Shown: positions 6,875 to 13,002 of the stretch, piece by piece | How positions within the stretch are numbered: position 1 is the stretch's first letter | Layout: each line of letters opens with the position of its first letter | Assembly (NCBI GenBank): GCA_041658885.1 | Contig: JBAZZJ010000008.1 | Coordinates: 1-22,917, forward strand | Origin: VMGX01 sp041658885 | GTDB lineage: Bacteria; Patescibacteriota; Minisyncoccia; Phycocordibacterales; 21-14-all-36-13 | DNA length: 22,917 bases | Direction: 5' to 3' | The notes under the pieces: model-generated | What the model was told of the DNA's origin: nothing | Databases searched by the model: none | What the model saw: only the letters and a program-made list of their open reading frames with translations | Program-made: the position numbers and the translations under genes

Positions 6875-7630
6875 ATGTTACATCGTGCGCTTTCAATCCA
6901 CAAGGAGCATGAATTGCTCCAAAAATTAGAGGCCGCCGGTTTAGATGACGGTCTCGCTCAGAGCGTTATTGAATCTCCCGATAGCCGTCTTGCTAAACAG
7001 GTCGTCGCCTTCATTCGTAGAGGTGGCTGTCTAGAGCCCACCTCCCTTAATCAGGCCAGAGAGATTATGGGAAGTAACATGTTAGCTACTCTGGAGGTTA
7101 TGCACTCTTTCCATATTAATCCATCTGCTGAACAAACGAACAATCTTAGGGTGATCCCATATAATGAGATAACCCTTTATGATTGTAGGGAAAGTCACCT
7201 CCTTATTGCTGGCTATCCATTTTCAATTGCCGACATCTTTTCTAAAGTGCCACCCGGGACCTTTGAGGGTGGAGAGTTATGGTGGTGCAACAAAAGATTC
7301 GCCAAAGAAGAACGAGTTCATTCTCGTTGGTACCTCATACGGAAGGATTGTGTGCCTGGCTCGATCCTTAAGAGTCCTTACCAACAAAGTTTGCTCCTCA
7401 AGGCAAACGAAGAGATACCACGGGCTTGCGAGCTTCTTTACGCAGTGGTAATCCATTTTCTGGTGAATAAAATATGGTTATTCCCAGATAACTATGCTCG
7501 TACTGCAACTCGCGGTTTAGACAAGTATGACTATATCGCGGTTGGTTGTAGCAAGGATGGCGATATAGACATCTGGACCACTGGCGCGGGGGCTGAAGGT
7601 GGTTTGGCCTCCATGAAACGATTTGATTAA
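6875..7630 (+). CDS. Hypothetical protein of an atypical, GC-richer gene
   Basis: This 251-residue soluble protein has no signal peptide or membrane helix. The N-terminal part (about 1-60) looks helical (LLQKLEAAGLDDGLAQSVIES...AFIRRGG), then comes LNQAREIMGSNM and a mixed alpha/beta body with HLLIAGYPFSIADI, SRWYLIRKD and a Gly-rich end (TTGAGAEGGLASMKRFD). No known catalytic motif is visible. From memory it resembles an orphan family that recurs in Patescibacteria genomes, but I cannot confirm that. The start is set by a strong Shine-Dalgarno (AAGGAAGG, six bases before ATG). Codons are visibly richer in G and C than neighbouring genes, which suggests transfer or unusual selection. A second SD-led reading frame follows after about 30 bases, probably co-transcribed. 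Confidence 0.8.
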   Translation: MLHRALSIHKEHELLQKLEAAGLDDGLAQSVIESPDSRLAKQVVAFIRRGGCLEPTSLNQAREIMGSNMLATLEVMHSFHINPSAEQTNNLRVIPYNEITLYDCRESHLLIAGYPFSIADIFSKVPPGTFEGGELWWCNKRFAKEERVHSRWYLIRKDCVPGSILKSPYQQSLLLKANEEIPRACELLYAVVIHFLVNKIWLFPDNYARTATRGLDKYDYIAVGCSKDGDIDIWTTGAGAEGGLASMKRFD

Positions 7631-7664
7631 TAATGAAAAAAAACACAAAGGAGTTTGTTTATGA

Positions 7665-7961
7665 TTGAACCCTACTATGGGTTCAACAAAATACTGGTGG
7701 CATTTATATGCTCGTTATAATGTTGATGATAGGGATTATGATTTGTTTTACGGAGATTTCCAAGATTTCGCTAGAGCAATGAGAAATCTTGACAATCTGC
7801 ATTACAGAAATACGTTTTTCTTAGCAAATTGTCTTATGCCTGATGGCAAATCTATTTCTACCAAAGGAAGTAATCCAAAAAAAATCATCTCTCGTATTAT
7901 CTCGCAATTTAACAGCAAAGATAAATACACCGAGGAAAAATCCAAACAAAATATAGCGTAA
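7665..7961 (+). CDS. Small hypothetical protein, start uncertain
   Basis: The reading frame gives up to 98 residues, rich in aromatic and charged residues (KYWWHLYARYN, YDLFYGDFQDFARAM), without membrane segments or known motifs. The start is unclear. The Shine-Dalgarno AAAGGAG (7647-7653) is ideally spaced for ATG 7661, but that frame ends after 19 codons. The main frame can use TTG 7665 or ATG 7677. The hairpin TTGAACCC/GGGTTCAA (7665-7686) covers these sites and puts ATG 7677 at its loop edge. A frameshift or a translated leader is possible. It follows the 6875 gene and ends inside a small hairpin (7952-7969), with a strong terminator 80 bases later. Confidence 0.6.
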   Translation: MNPTMGSTKYWWHLYARYNVDDRDYDLFYGDFQDFARAMRNLDNLHYRNTFFLANCLMPDGKSISTKGSNPKKIISRIISQFNSKDKYTEEKSKQNIA

Positions 7962-8048
7962 GCTATATCTCTGGTTAGGGTGGTTGCTCATCCTGAAACT
8001 GAAATAAAAGCACGGGGAAGGACATTATCTCGTTATGTCAAAAGTTTA

Positions 8049-8085
8049 TCCCGAAAAGCATTTCTGCTTTTCGGGATTTTTTATT
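8049..8085 (+). terminator. Strong terminator of the 6875-7961 unit
   Basis: TCCCGAAAAGCA and TGCTTTTCGGGA pair perfectly over 12 bp around TTTC, followed by TTTTTTATTTTTATTTTTTT. Confidence 0.92.
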
Positions 8086-8096
8086 TTTATTTTTTT

Positions 8097-8178
8097 ACAT
8101 ATACGCCATGGCGTATATGTAATTTTTTTTATTTTTATTTTTACACTAAAATGCCCTATAGGACATTTTAGTGTAAAA
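8097..8178. terminator. Two further stacked palindromes
   Basis: A perfect 24-base palindrome (ACATATACGCCATGGCGTAT and four more bases, 8097-8120) is followed by AATTTTTTTT. A second long stem has arms ACACTAAAATG and CATTTTAGTGT around the CCTATAGG core (about 8142-8174). They lie between convergent genes; the second is just past the Fic gene stop on the minus strand and probably terminates it. Confidence 0.7.
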
Positions 8179-8191
8179 ATTTTGATTATAT

Positions 8192-9247
8192 TTAAGACCT
8201 GAAATAATTATTAACCGCAAATCCGAACTGTTCTATAAACATTCTCTTTAGTGGATCAAGATTGTGAGATTCATAAAACACAAGAATTGCTTTCTTGTAT
8301 TCACTTTCTTTAACGCTTCTATATGACAACGGACAATAATTATGAGAAATCAAAAGTGCATTAGCGAGCAATCGTGCCGTTCTTTTATTACCGTCTTCAA
8401 ATGGTTGAATGTAAGAAATTAAGGATAGGGCGAGAAAAGCTTTTAAGATTGGATGTTTTACTTTGTTAGTTAAATCTATCATTTTTTGTATTGCTTCTTT
8501 TATTTGGTATTCATTATCGAGTGGTTTGTAGTTTGTCCCGACTATTCCTACTGGAGATTTTCTAAGATTATAATTAACATCTAAATCCTTCATCATTAAT
8601 TTGTGAAGTTCTTCCAGCTTCTTTATTGAGATTATTTTAAAGTAGTTACTATTTTTGTTCATAAAATCAAGTGCCTGTTTATGATTGAGAATCATTATTG
8701 CTTCTTCTTTTTTGTGACCACTCGCTTCAACTTTATTTTTAATTAAATCTTCCGTATCAAGCAAACTATAAGTATTCCCTTCTATTTGAGAAGATTTCCA
8801 CGAGAGTTCTATTGTAAATCTCTCCATTTCTAATTTTTTGATTGTTTTAGAAATTTTCTTAAAATTCTTTCTGAATTTTTTATTTAGATTATCTATTTTT
8901 GTTAAATCTTCTTTAGTAAAAACATTTTCTGATTTTTTAAAAATTTCAAATTCAAAATATTGAGACGTAAGTTTTCTATTGTCTTGGGGCATTTCAAAAT
9001 ATTCATCAATATCCACATATTTGTGTATGGGGTTGTTCTGCACTTCTCTATATTTTATAGATCGTCCTCCACCAACTTTATTTATAAAACTATTTTGAAT
9101 GAGCAAATTTAGATCTCGCACAATAGAAAAACGACTGATCTTTATTCCGTCTTTATTTAAAAAACCAAGTATTTCGGCCACACCGACTTCTATTTCCTTT
9201 GAAATAAATAGGAGTATTCCTTTTTGTCTATCGGTTAATTTGATCAT
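8192..9247 (-). CDS. Winged-helix Fic-family protein with substituted catalytic histidine
   Basis: Numbering starts at ATG 9247 (351 residues). Residues about 3-68 look like a winged helix-turn-helix (LTDRQKGILLFISKEIEVGV...RSIKYREV). A helical linker follows, then SSQIEG (152-157), which fits the [S/T]xxxE[G/N] inhibitory helix of Fic proteins. The Fic core reads YIQPFEDGNKRTAR. The consensus is HPFxxGNxR, so the catalytic His is Gln281, while GNKR (286-289) is kept. Family knowledge says Fic enzymes transfer AMP or related groups to target hydroxyls using that His; here activity may be lost or changed. A role in regulation, possibly self-regulation through the N-terminal domain, is inferred. 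TTG at 9256 is an alternative start. Repeated TAATGCAACAAA boxes overlap the promoter. Confidence 0.88.
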   Translation of the reverse strand: MIKLTDRQKGILLFISKEIEVGVAEILGFLNKDGIKISRFSIVRDLNLLIQNSFINKVGGGRSIKYREVQNNPIHKYVDIDEYFEMPQDNRKLTSQYFEFEIFKKSENVFTKEDLTKIDNLNKKFRKNFKKISKTIKKLEMERFTIELSWKSSQIEGNTYSLLDTEDLIKNKVEASGHKKEEAIMILNHKQALDFMNKNSNYFKIISIKKLEELHKLMMKDLDVNYNLRKSPVGIVGTNYKPLDNEYQIKEAIQKMIDLTNKVKHPILKAFLALSLISYIQPFEDGNKRTARLLANALLISHNYCPLSYRSVKESEYKKAILVFYESHNLDPLKRMFIEQFGFAVNNYFRS

Positions 9248-9291
9248 TTGTTGCAATCAATTTAGCATAATGCAACAAATAATGCAACAAA
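9246..9291 (-). promoter_or_regulatory. Promoter/operator of the Fic gene with iterated boxes
   Basis: Two perfect tandem copies of TAATGCAACAAA (9268-9279, 9280-9291) and one inverted partial copy (ATTTGTTGCA, 9246-9255) surround a -10-like TATGCTAAAT on the minus strand. The inverted copy overlaps the start codon. This is a natural target for the protein's own winged-helix domain. Confidence 0.5.
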
Positions 9292-9396
9292 TAAAATTGC
9301 CGGGATTTCTTTTTTAGAAATTAAAAATTAAAAAACCAAATAAAACTTTTTAAAATATAATGTCTATGTTATTATCTTTTAGTTGAATTGTTATAT

Positions 9397-9433
9397 CGGG
9401 GCGTGGTGTAACGGTAGCATACGTGTTTTGGGG
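9397..9433 (+). pseudogene. 5' half of a second tRNA-Pro, ending in the anticodon loop
   Basis: CGGGGCG, the D arm and CGTGTTTTGGGG match the 5' half of the intact tRNA-Pro nearby except for a few bases. The match stops just after a TGG anticodon. Its acceptor strand CGGGGCG is complementary to CGCCCCG of the 3' half at 9570-9601, so the two halves belong together. Confidence 0.75.
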
Positions 9434-9446
9434 ATAAAATTTGTGT

Positions 9447-9517
9447 CGGGATGTGGTGTAACGGTAGCATACGTGCTTTGGGAGCATGCAGTCCGGGTTC
9501 GAATCCCGGCATCCCGA
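9447..9517 (+). tRNA. tRNA-Pro (anticodon UGG)
   Basis: All arms are present in 71 bases: acceptor CGGGATG/CATCCCG, D arm GTGTAACGGTAGCAT, anticodon stem CGTGC/GCATG with loop TTTGGGA (UGG), T arm CCGGGTTCGAATCCCGG, discriminator A, no encoded CCA. The flanks extend the acceptor stem as an imperfect inverted repeat: GGATAAAATTTGTG before it and CACAGTTTTTATCC after it. It lies between two halves of another tRNA-Pro. Confidence 0.92.
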
Positions 9518-9531
9518 CACAGTTTTTATCC

Positions 9532-9551
9532 AAATGTTCTTAAGAACATTT
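9532..9551. repeat. Perfect palindrome after tRNA-Pro
   Basis: AAATGTTCTTAAGAACATTT is a perfect 20-base palindrome. After the distal 3'-end copy at 9720 the equivalent place carries GTTTTTTAAAAAAC, a different sequence with the same palindromic form. Confidence 0.7.
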
Positions 9552-9569
9552 GTGGGCTTCTTCAGAAAA

Positions 9570-9601
9570 ACACAGTCCGGGTTCAAATCCCGGCGCCCCG
9601 A
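9570..9601 (+). pseudogene. 3' half of the split tRNA-Pro
   Basis: ACACAGTCC, T arm CCGGGTTCAAATCCCGG and CGCCCCGA complete the tRNA whose 5' half is at 9397-9433. ACAC can pair with GTGT of that half, giving four of five anticodon-stem pairs. Whether the joined molecule is ever made is unknown. Confidence 0.7.
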
Positions 9602-9719
9602 CAATTTTTTGGAGGAAGCAGTGAGCAAATTTATTTGCTCACGACGGGATTTGAAGGGATTTTATTTATTTTGTAAAACAAAATGTAAAATCCCCGGGGT
9701 TTGTTAGAGACAAACAAGA
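9602..9719. other. Hairpin-rich non-coding segment in the tRNA-Pro locus
   Basis: Stems seen include TGAGCAAATTTATTTGCTCA (about 9621-9640), GGGATTTTA...TAAAATCCC (about 9657-9694) and GTTTGT/ACAAAC (about 9699-9716). No gene is supported here. Confidence 0.5.
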
Positions 9720-9756
9720 CCGGCATCCCGACACAGATTTTATCCAGATGTTTTTT
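9720..9756 (+). repeat. Distal copy of the tRNA-Pro 3' end and flank
   Basis: CCGGCATCCCGACACAG is identical to 9506-9522, and the next 16 bases match with two changes. The copies are 214 bp apart in the same orientation. It ends in the palindrome GTTTTTTAAAAAAC. Confidence 0.75.
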
Positions 9757-9806
9757 AAAAAACAAAAAAATTATGAATGAAAAAACAATTTTGATTGCTT
9801 TTTTAT

Positions 9807-10196
9807 TTAAAATATATTCTCTAAATATTCAACCTTGGCTTTCTTCCCTTCCAAATCTAAATAAACAACGATTAAATCAAGAGTCCATTCAACGTCGTCA
9901 GAAATATTTTTTTCCTCCAAATATGATTCAATCGCACGATTGAGTCTTTTTAATTTCCACGGATGAACATTTTCTTCTGCTCTATATTCATTATCTTTTT
10001 CAAGGACATTTAAATTTCGTGAAATAGTTTTGACTTCAATAAAATGAATTTGATTTTTCTTTTCTGAAACTATATCAATTTCTCCCCATTTTTTTAAATA
10101 ATTTCTTTCAAGAATTTTAAACTTTTTACTCTCCAAAAATCTACAAGCGACATTTTCTCCTATGTCTCCGGTTCGTCTTTTTGGTGTTTTGGTCAT
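9807..10196 (-). CDS. YraN/UPF0102 family nuclease-like protein
   Basis: From ATG 10196 this is 129 residues, slightly above the family norm (about 115-125). The order is typical: RRTGDIGENVACRFLESKKF, then WGEIDIVSEK, then IHFIEVKTI, giving the Glu, Asp and E-x-K residues of a PD-(D/E)XK restriction-endonuclease-like fold. Its biological role is poorly defined in any bacterium; a part in DNA repair, recombination or uptake is often suggested. A longer frame from TTG 10265 exists, but the ATG immediately precedes the conserved part. No Shine-Dalgarno is visible. The upstream gap carries the DnaA-box-like cluster. Confidence 0.88.
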   Translation of the reverse strand: MTKTPKRRTGDIGENVACRFLESKKFKILERNYLKKWGEIDIVSEKKNQIHFIEVKTISRNLNVLEKDNEYRAEENVHPWKLKRLNRAIESYLEEKNISDDVEWTLDLIVVYLDLEGKKAKVEYLENIF

Positions 10197-10280
10197 AATA
10201 TTGTCTTTTTTTATAAAAACCTTATTTATAGGCCTGTATTTACAAAAACTAAACTTAAAAGACAAAATATAAAATGTCTT

Positions 10281-10345
10281 TTATACACATATCCCCACTA
10301 TTATCCCCAGTTTCCAACGCTTATTTTCATCACTTCTGTGGATAA
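10281..10345. promoter_or_regulatory. DnaA-box cluster, candidate replication origin
   Basis: TTATACACA (10281-10289) and TGTGGATAA (10337-10345, reverse complement TTATCCACA) both match the consensus TTATNCACA. ATATCCCCA (10289-10297) and TTATCCCCA (10301-10309) are near matches in the same orientation as the first. The next 110 bases are extremely AT-rich, as an unwinding element would be. No dnaA or dnaN gene is in the window. Confidence 0.4.
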
Positions 10346-10441
10346 TTAAGGGCATCCAAAGGACATTTTTAATAAAAAAATTATAATAAAGATTTCTACC
10401 AAATTTTAAAATAAAAACTTTTTATTTTTCTCTTTATCCTA

Positions 10442-10447
10442 TATAAT
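10442..10447 (+). promoter_or_regulatory. -10 element for tRNA-Gly(GCC)
   Basis: TATAAT lies about 20 bases before the mature tRNA 5' end. No clear -35 is seen 16-18 bases upstream. Confidence 0.4.
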
Positions 10448-10466
10448 AATTTTGGATTTTAAGAAT

Positions 10467-10537
10467 GCGGGTATGGTTTAGTGGTAGAACGCGTGCTTGC
10501 CAAGCACGAGACGGGAGTTCGATTCTCCCTACTCGCA
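10467..10537 (+). tRNA. tRNA-Gly (anticodon GCC)
   Basis: Seventy-one bases: acceptor GCGGGTA/TACTCGC (one G-U pair), D arm GTTTAGTGGTAGAAC, anticodon stem CGTGC/GCACG with loop TTGCCAA (GCC), T arm GGGAGTTCGATTCTCCC, discriminator A, no encoded CCA. Confidence 0.95.
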
Positions 10538-10554
10538 CAAAATAAAACCTTAAA

Positions 10555-10592
10555 AATAAATTTATTTTCTTCGACGGTTGCGCCCTCGCCAG
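10555..10592 (-). repeat. Distal copy of the tRNA-Arg 3' end and flank
   Basis: AATAAATTTATTTTCTTC (10555-10572) equals 10678-10695, and GCCCTCGCCAG (10582-10592) equals 10704-10714 with a diverged nine-base stretch between. The offset is 122-123 bp, same orientation. Confidence 0.75.
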
Positions 10593-10677
10593 TTCTTGTC
10601 TGCCCTTGGCAGACCCCTGGAATTTTCTATTTTGCAAAGCAAAATATAGAAAATCCCTTCGAATCCTGACGAAAATA
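10593..10677. other. Hairpins and inverted T-arm piece of the tRNA-Arg module
   Basis: TCTGCC/GGCAGA (about 10599-10614) and the AT stem ATTTTCTATTTTGC/GCAAAATATAGAAAAT (about 10622-10654, one bulge) are followed by TTCGAATCCTG (10658-10668), a T-arm copy in inverted orientation relative to tRNA-Arg. GAAAATAAAT around 10671 begins a palindrome reaching into the tRNA flank. Confidence 0.6.
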
Positions 10678-10702
10678 AATAAATTTATTTTCTTCATGGC
10701 TG

Positions 10703-10774
10703 TGCCCTCGCCAGGATTCGAACCCGGAATAACGGTTCCGAAGACCGTTGTGATATCCGTTTCACCACGAGGGC
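10703..10774 (-). tRNA. tRNA-Arg (anticodon UCG)
   Basis: On the minus strand the acceptor GCCCTCG pairs with CGAGGGC, the anticodon stem ACGGT/ACCGT holds CTTCGGA (UCG), and the T arm is CCGGGTTCGAATCCTGG (one G-U pair). Seventy-two bases with no encoded CCA. Confidence 0.95.
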
Positions 10775-10831
10775 ATCGAGTTATTATCCCAGAAATTAGT
10801 AGATTAGTAAAATTTATATTAAAATTTTGAC

Positions 10832-12313
10832 ATGCAAATACCTAATGAAATATCAAGAATAACAAGAAAAATTGAAGACGCTGGATTTGAAGCGTTTCTT
10901 GTAGGTGGTTGTGTAAGAGACATTTTTCTTGGTAGAGAACCAAAAGACTGGGACATAACAACAAACGCAACACCAGATCAAATTACTTTCCTTTTTGAAC
11001 ATTCTCATTACGACAACGACTTTGGAACGGTTCGTGTGGTTAATGATGATACAGAAGATGAGAAACTAAAAACAGTTGAGGTTACAACGTATAGGCTAGA
11101 TGCTGATTATTCCGATAACAGAAGACCCGATAGTGTTTCTTTTAGCCAAAACCTTGAAGACGACTTAAAAAGACGCGATTTTACAATAAATGCACTTGCT
11201 CTAAAAGTTTCACGTGAAACAAATGACGTGGTTTATGAGACTGTTGTTGATTTATTTGGTGGTATAAAAGATTTAAGCAATGGAATTATAAAAACAGTTG
11301 GAAATCCAGAGGAAAGATTTGGAGAGGACGCCTTAAGAATATTAAGGGCCATAAGACTAGCCTCTGAATTGGGATTTTTGATAAATAAAGAAACTGAAAA
11401 ATATATAAAAAAGCTCTCAAAAAACCTTAAAACCATATCAAAAGAGAGAATTAGAGACGAGTTCGTCAAAATAATGATGTCAGATAGGCCGATGTTTGGT
11501 CTAGAAACTGCAAACAGACTTGATGTACTTAAATACATAATTCCAGAAATAGAAGAAGGTCTCGGAATAAAACAAAATCAAGCACATTCATATGACGTTT
11601 GGGAACATTCTTTAAGGTCTTTACAAATTACAGCAAATAAAAAATGGCCTCTTGAAATCAGACTGGCTTCACTTTTCCACGATGTTGGGAAACCAAAAAC
11701 AAGAAGGTGGTCGGAAGAAAAGCAAGATTGGACATTCCACGGACACGAAGTTGTTGGTTCAAAAATGACTGAAAAAATATTAAAAAACCTCAAATTTCCT
11801 ACAAAAACAACAGAAAAGGTTGTTTTATTAACAAGATGGCATATGTTCTTTTCTGATACAGACCAAATAAGCCTTTCCGCTGTAAGAAGGATGTTAAGAA
11901 ACGTTGGAACAGAAAACATTTGGGATTTAATGAATGTAAGAATAGCTGACAGAGTAGGAACCGGTAGACCAAAAGAAGACCCATATAGATTAAGAAAATA
12001 CAAATCTATGATAGAGGAAGTAATGAGAGATCCAATTTCTGTAAAAATGTTAAAAATAGACGGGAGCGTGGTAATGGACGTTACACAAGAAACGCCCGGC
12101 CCTAGAATTGGATTTATGCTAAATGCATTACTTGAAGAGATATTAGAGGAGCCAAAAAATAACACCCTTGAATACCTTGAAAAAAGAGTCCTCAAATTAT
12201 CAAAACTGGACACTAAATCATTAAAAAAACTGGGGGAGAGCGGAAAAGAAAAGCTTGAAGTGGAGGAAGAAAAGGAAAAAAGAGTATTAAGGGGTAAGTA
12301 TGGAGTAAAATAG
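10832..12313 (+). CDS. cca: CCA-adding tRNA nucleotidyltransferase / poly(A) polymerase family, with HD domain
   Basis: This enzyme adds or repairs the 3' CCA of tRNAs, needed here because three of the four intact tRNA genes lack it. The 493 residues begin with the class II nucleotidyltransferase head: LVGGCVRD (23-30) and the metal-binding DWDIT with D39 and D41. RRDFTINALA and the EDALRILRAIRLASELGF helix follow. A later HD domain (SLFHDVGKP, HGHEVVGSKM) suggests phosphohydrolase activity on RNA ends. The C-terminus is Lys/Glu-rich. A poly(A) polymerase cannot be excluded by sequence alone. No Shine-Dalgarno precedes ATG 10832. A perfect parS core (11207-11220) lies inside the coding sequence. 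Confidence 0.94.
   Translation: MQIPNEISRITRKIEDAGFEAFLVGGCVRDIFLGREPKDWDITTNATPDQITFLFEHSHYDNDFGTVRVVNDDTEDEKLKTVEVTTYRLDADYSDNRRPDSVSFSQNLEDDLKRRDFTINALALKVSRETNDVVYETVVDLFGGIKDLSNGIIKTVGNPEERFGEDALRILRAIRLASELGFLINKETEKYIKKLSKNLKTISKERIRDEFVKIMMSDRPMFGLETANRLDVLKYIIPEIEEGLGIKQNQAHSYDVWEHSLRSLQITANKKWPLEIRLASLFHDVGKPKTRRWSEEKQDWTFHGHEVVGSKMTEKILKNLKFPTKTTEKVVLLTRWHMFFSDTDQISLSAVRRMLRNVGTENIWDLMNVRIADRVGTGRPKEDPYRLRKYKSMIEEVMRDPISVKMLKIDGSVVMDVTQETPGPRIGFMLNALLEEILEEPKNNTLEYLEKRVLKLSKLDTKSLKKLGESGKEKLEVEEEKEKRVLRGKYGVK
11207..11220. promoter_or_regulatory. parS-like site inside cca
   Basis: GTTTCACGTGAAAC is a perfect 14-bp palindrome identical to the core of the bacterial ParB site TGTTTCACGTGAAACA; with flanks AGTTTCACGTGAAACA only the first base differs. 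parS sites inside genes near oriC are common in bacteria. The DnaA-box cluster is 0.9 kb away. Confidence 0.5.
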
Positions 12314-12390
12314 GACGTTTCACGAATAACCTTGCTTGGTTACCAAAATCATGAAAAATACACGTTTCCCGTGAAACGTCCATTTTTATT
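12313..12390 (+). terminator. Terminator of cca, built from parS-like arms
   Basis: GGACGTTTCAC (12313-12323) pairs with GTGAAACGTCC (12371-12381), followed by ATTTTTATTT. The 47-base loop contains TTGG/CCAA. The 3' arm is also part of CGTTTCCCGTGAAACG, one base off a parS core. Confidence 0.7.
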
Positions 12391-12473
12391 TATATATTGT
12401 TAAAGGTATATTCTTTATAGTTCAAATTTGGTTATTCGTGAAACATTCATTTTTGTATGTTTCACGGGAAACT
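12316..12473. promoter_or_regulatory. Cluster of degenerate parS-like sites
   Basis: GTTTCACGAATAACC (12317-12331) is the exact reverse complement of GGTTATTCGTGAAAC (12430-12444). CGTTTCCCGTGAAACG (12363-12378) and TGTTTCACGGGAAACT (12458-12473) each differ from the parS core at one position. CGTGAAACAT/ATGTTTCACG (12437-12466) also forms a 10-bp hairpin. A weaker relative GTTTCACAAGAAAC is at 12760-12773. Confidence 0.4.
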
Positions 12474-13002
12474 AACCTCACCCCACATCAATTTTGAACA
12501 ATATTCCTGTGGCAACGCACTCGCTACGCTCGGCTTATTTCAGCTCTGCGTTGCGAGAGAAAAATAAACTTTCTGTTTATACAGAATTAAGCAATAAACC
12601 AAAGCAAAATTGAAGCGGGATTCTATTAAAATATAGTCGCAGTACTCCTTATTTTAATGAAAAAGCCACCCAGTAGTGAGTAGAATAATTGAGTTTTTCT
12701 AATACTAGGTGGCTATATAAAATCTTCCACCAGCAAAACTTGCGCTTATAATGTTCTTTGTTTCACAAGAAACCAAAAATAAAAATAAGTGTTTGAGGGT
12801 TTTTGTGACTGCGACGAACATTGTTTGCCAGAAGAGATTGCATTAGTAGGAAGACAACGTTATCTTCAAAGAACTATTAAATTTTATATCCTAAAGGACA
12901 TAAAATTTTCTAATATTAAGTCTATTTTAAAGGATAAAATTGTCAAGGACAAAAAGTGGATAACTTGTCCTTTAAAAAATATGTCCTTTAGAAAAAATTA
13001 AA
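12474..13002. other. Intergenic stretch of hairpins without a convincing gene
   Basis: Stems: GCAACGCA/TGCGTTGC (about 12513-12556); AGCCACC...GGTGGCT (about 12663-12713, 51 bases); AAATTTTAT/ATAAAATTT (about 12878-12908); AAGGACAA/TTGTCCTT (about 12947-12974); TAAAGGACATA/TATGTCCTTTA (about 12892-12990). A 70-codon GTG-started frame (12789-13001) overlaps several of these and is doubtful; its first part contains CDCDEHCLPEEI and could be a gene remnant. Confidence 0.5.

Noticed and set aside
9434..9569. Group I intron in tRNA-Pro
   Set aside because: The insert is about 136 bases and contains a full tRNA; it is too short and I see no group I core.
9383..9707. Reading frames through the tRNA-Pro locus
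   Set aside because: They translate tRNA genes and their repeated fragments; frames arise from the repeats.
12789..13001. GTG-started 70-codon frame (CDCDEHCLPEEI...)
   Set aside because: No Shine-Dalgarno or promoter, overlaps several inverted repeats, and the C-terminal half is Lys/Ile-rich as expected from AT-rich non-coding DNA. Could be a remnant.
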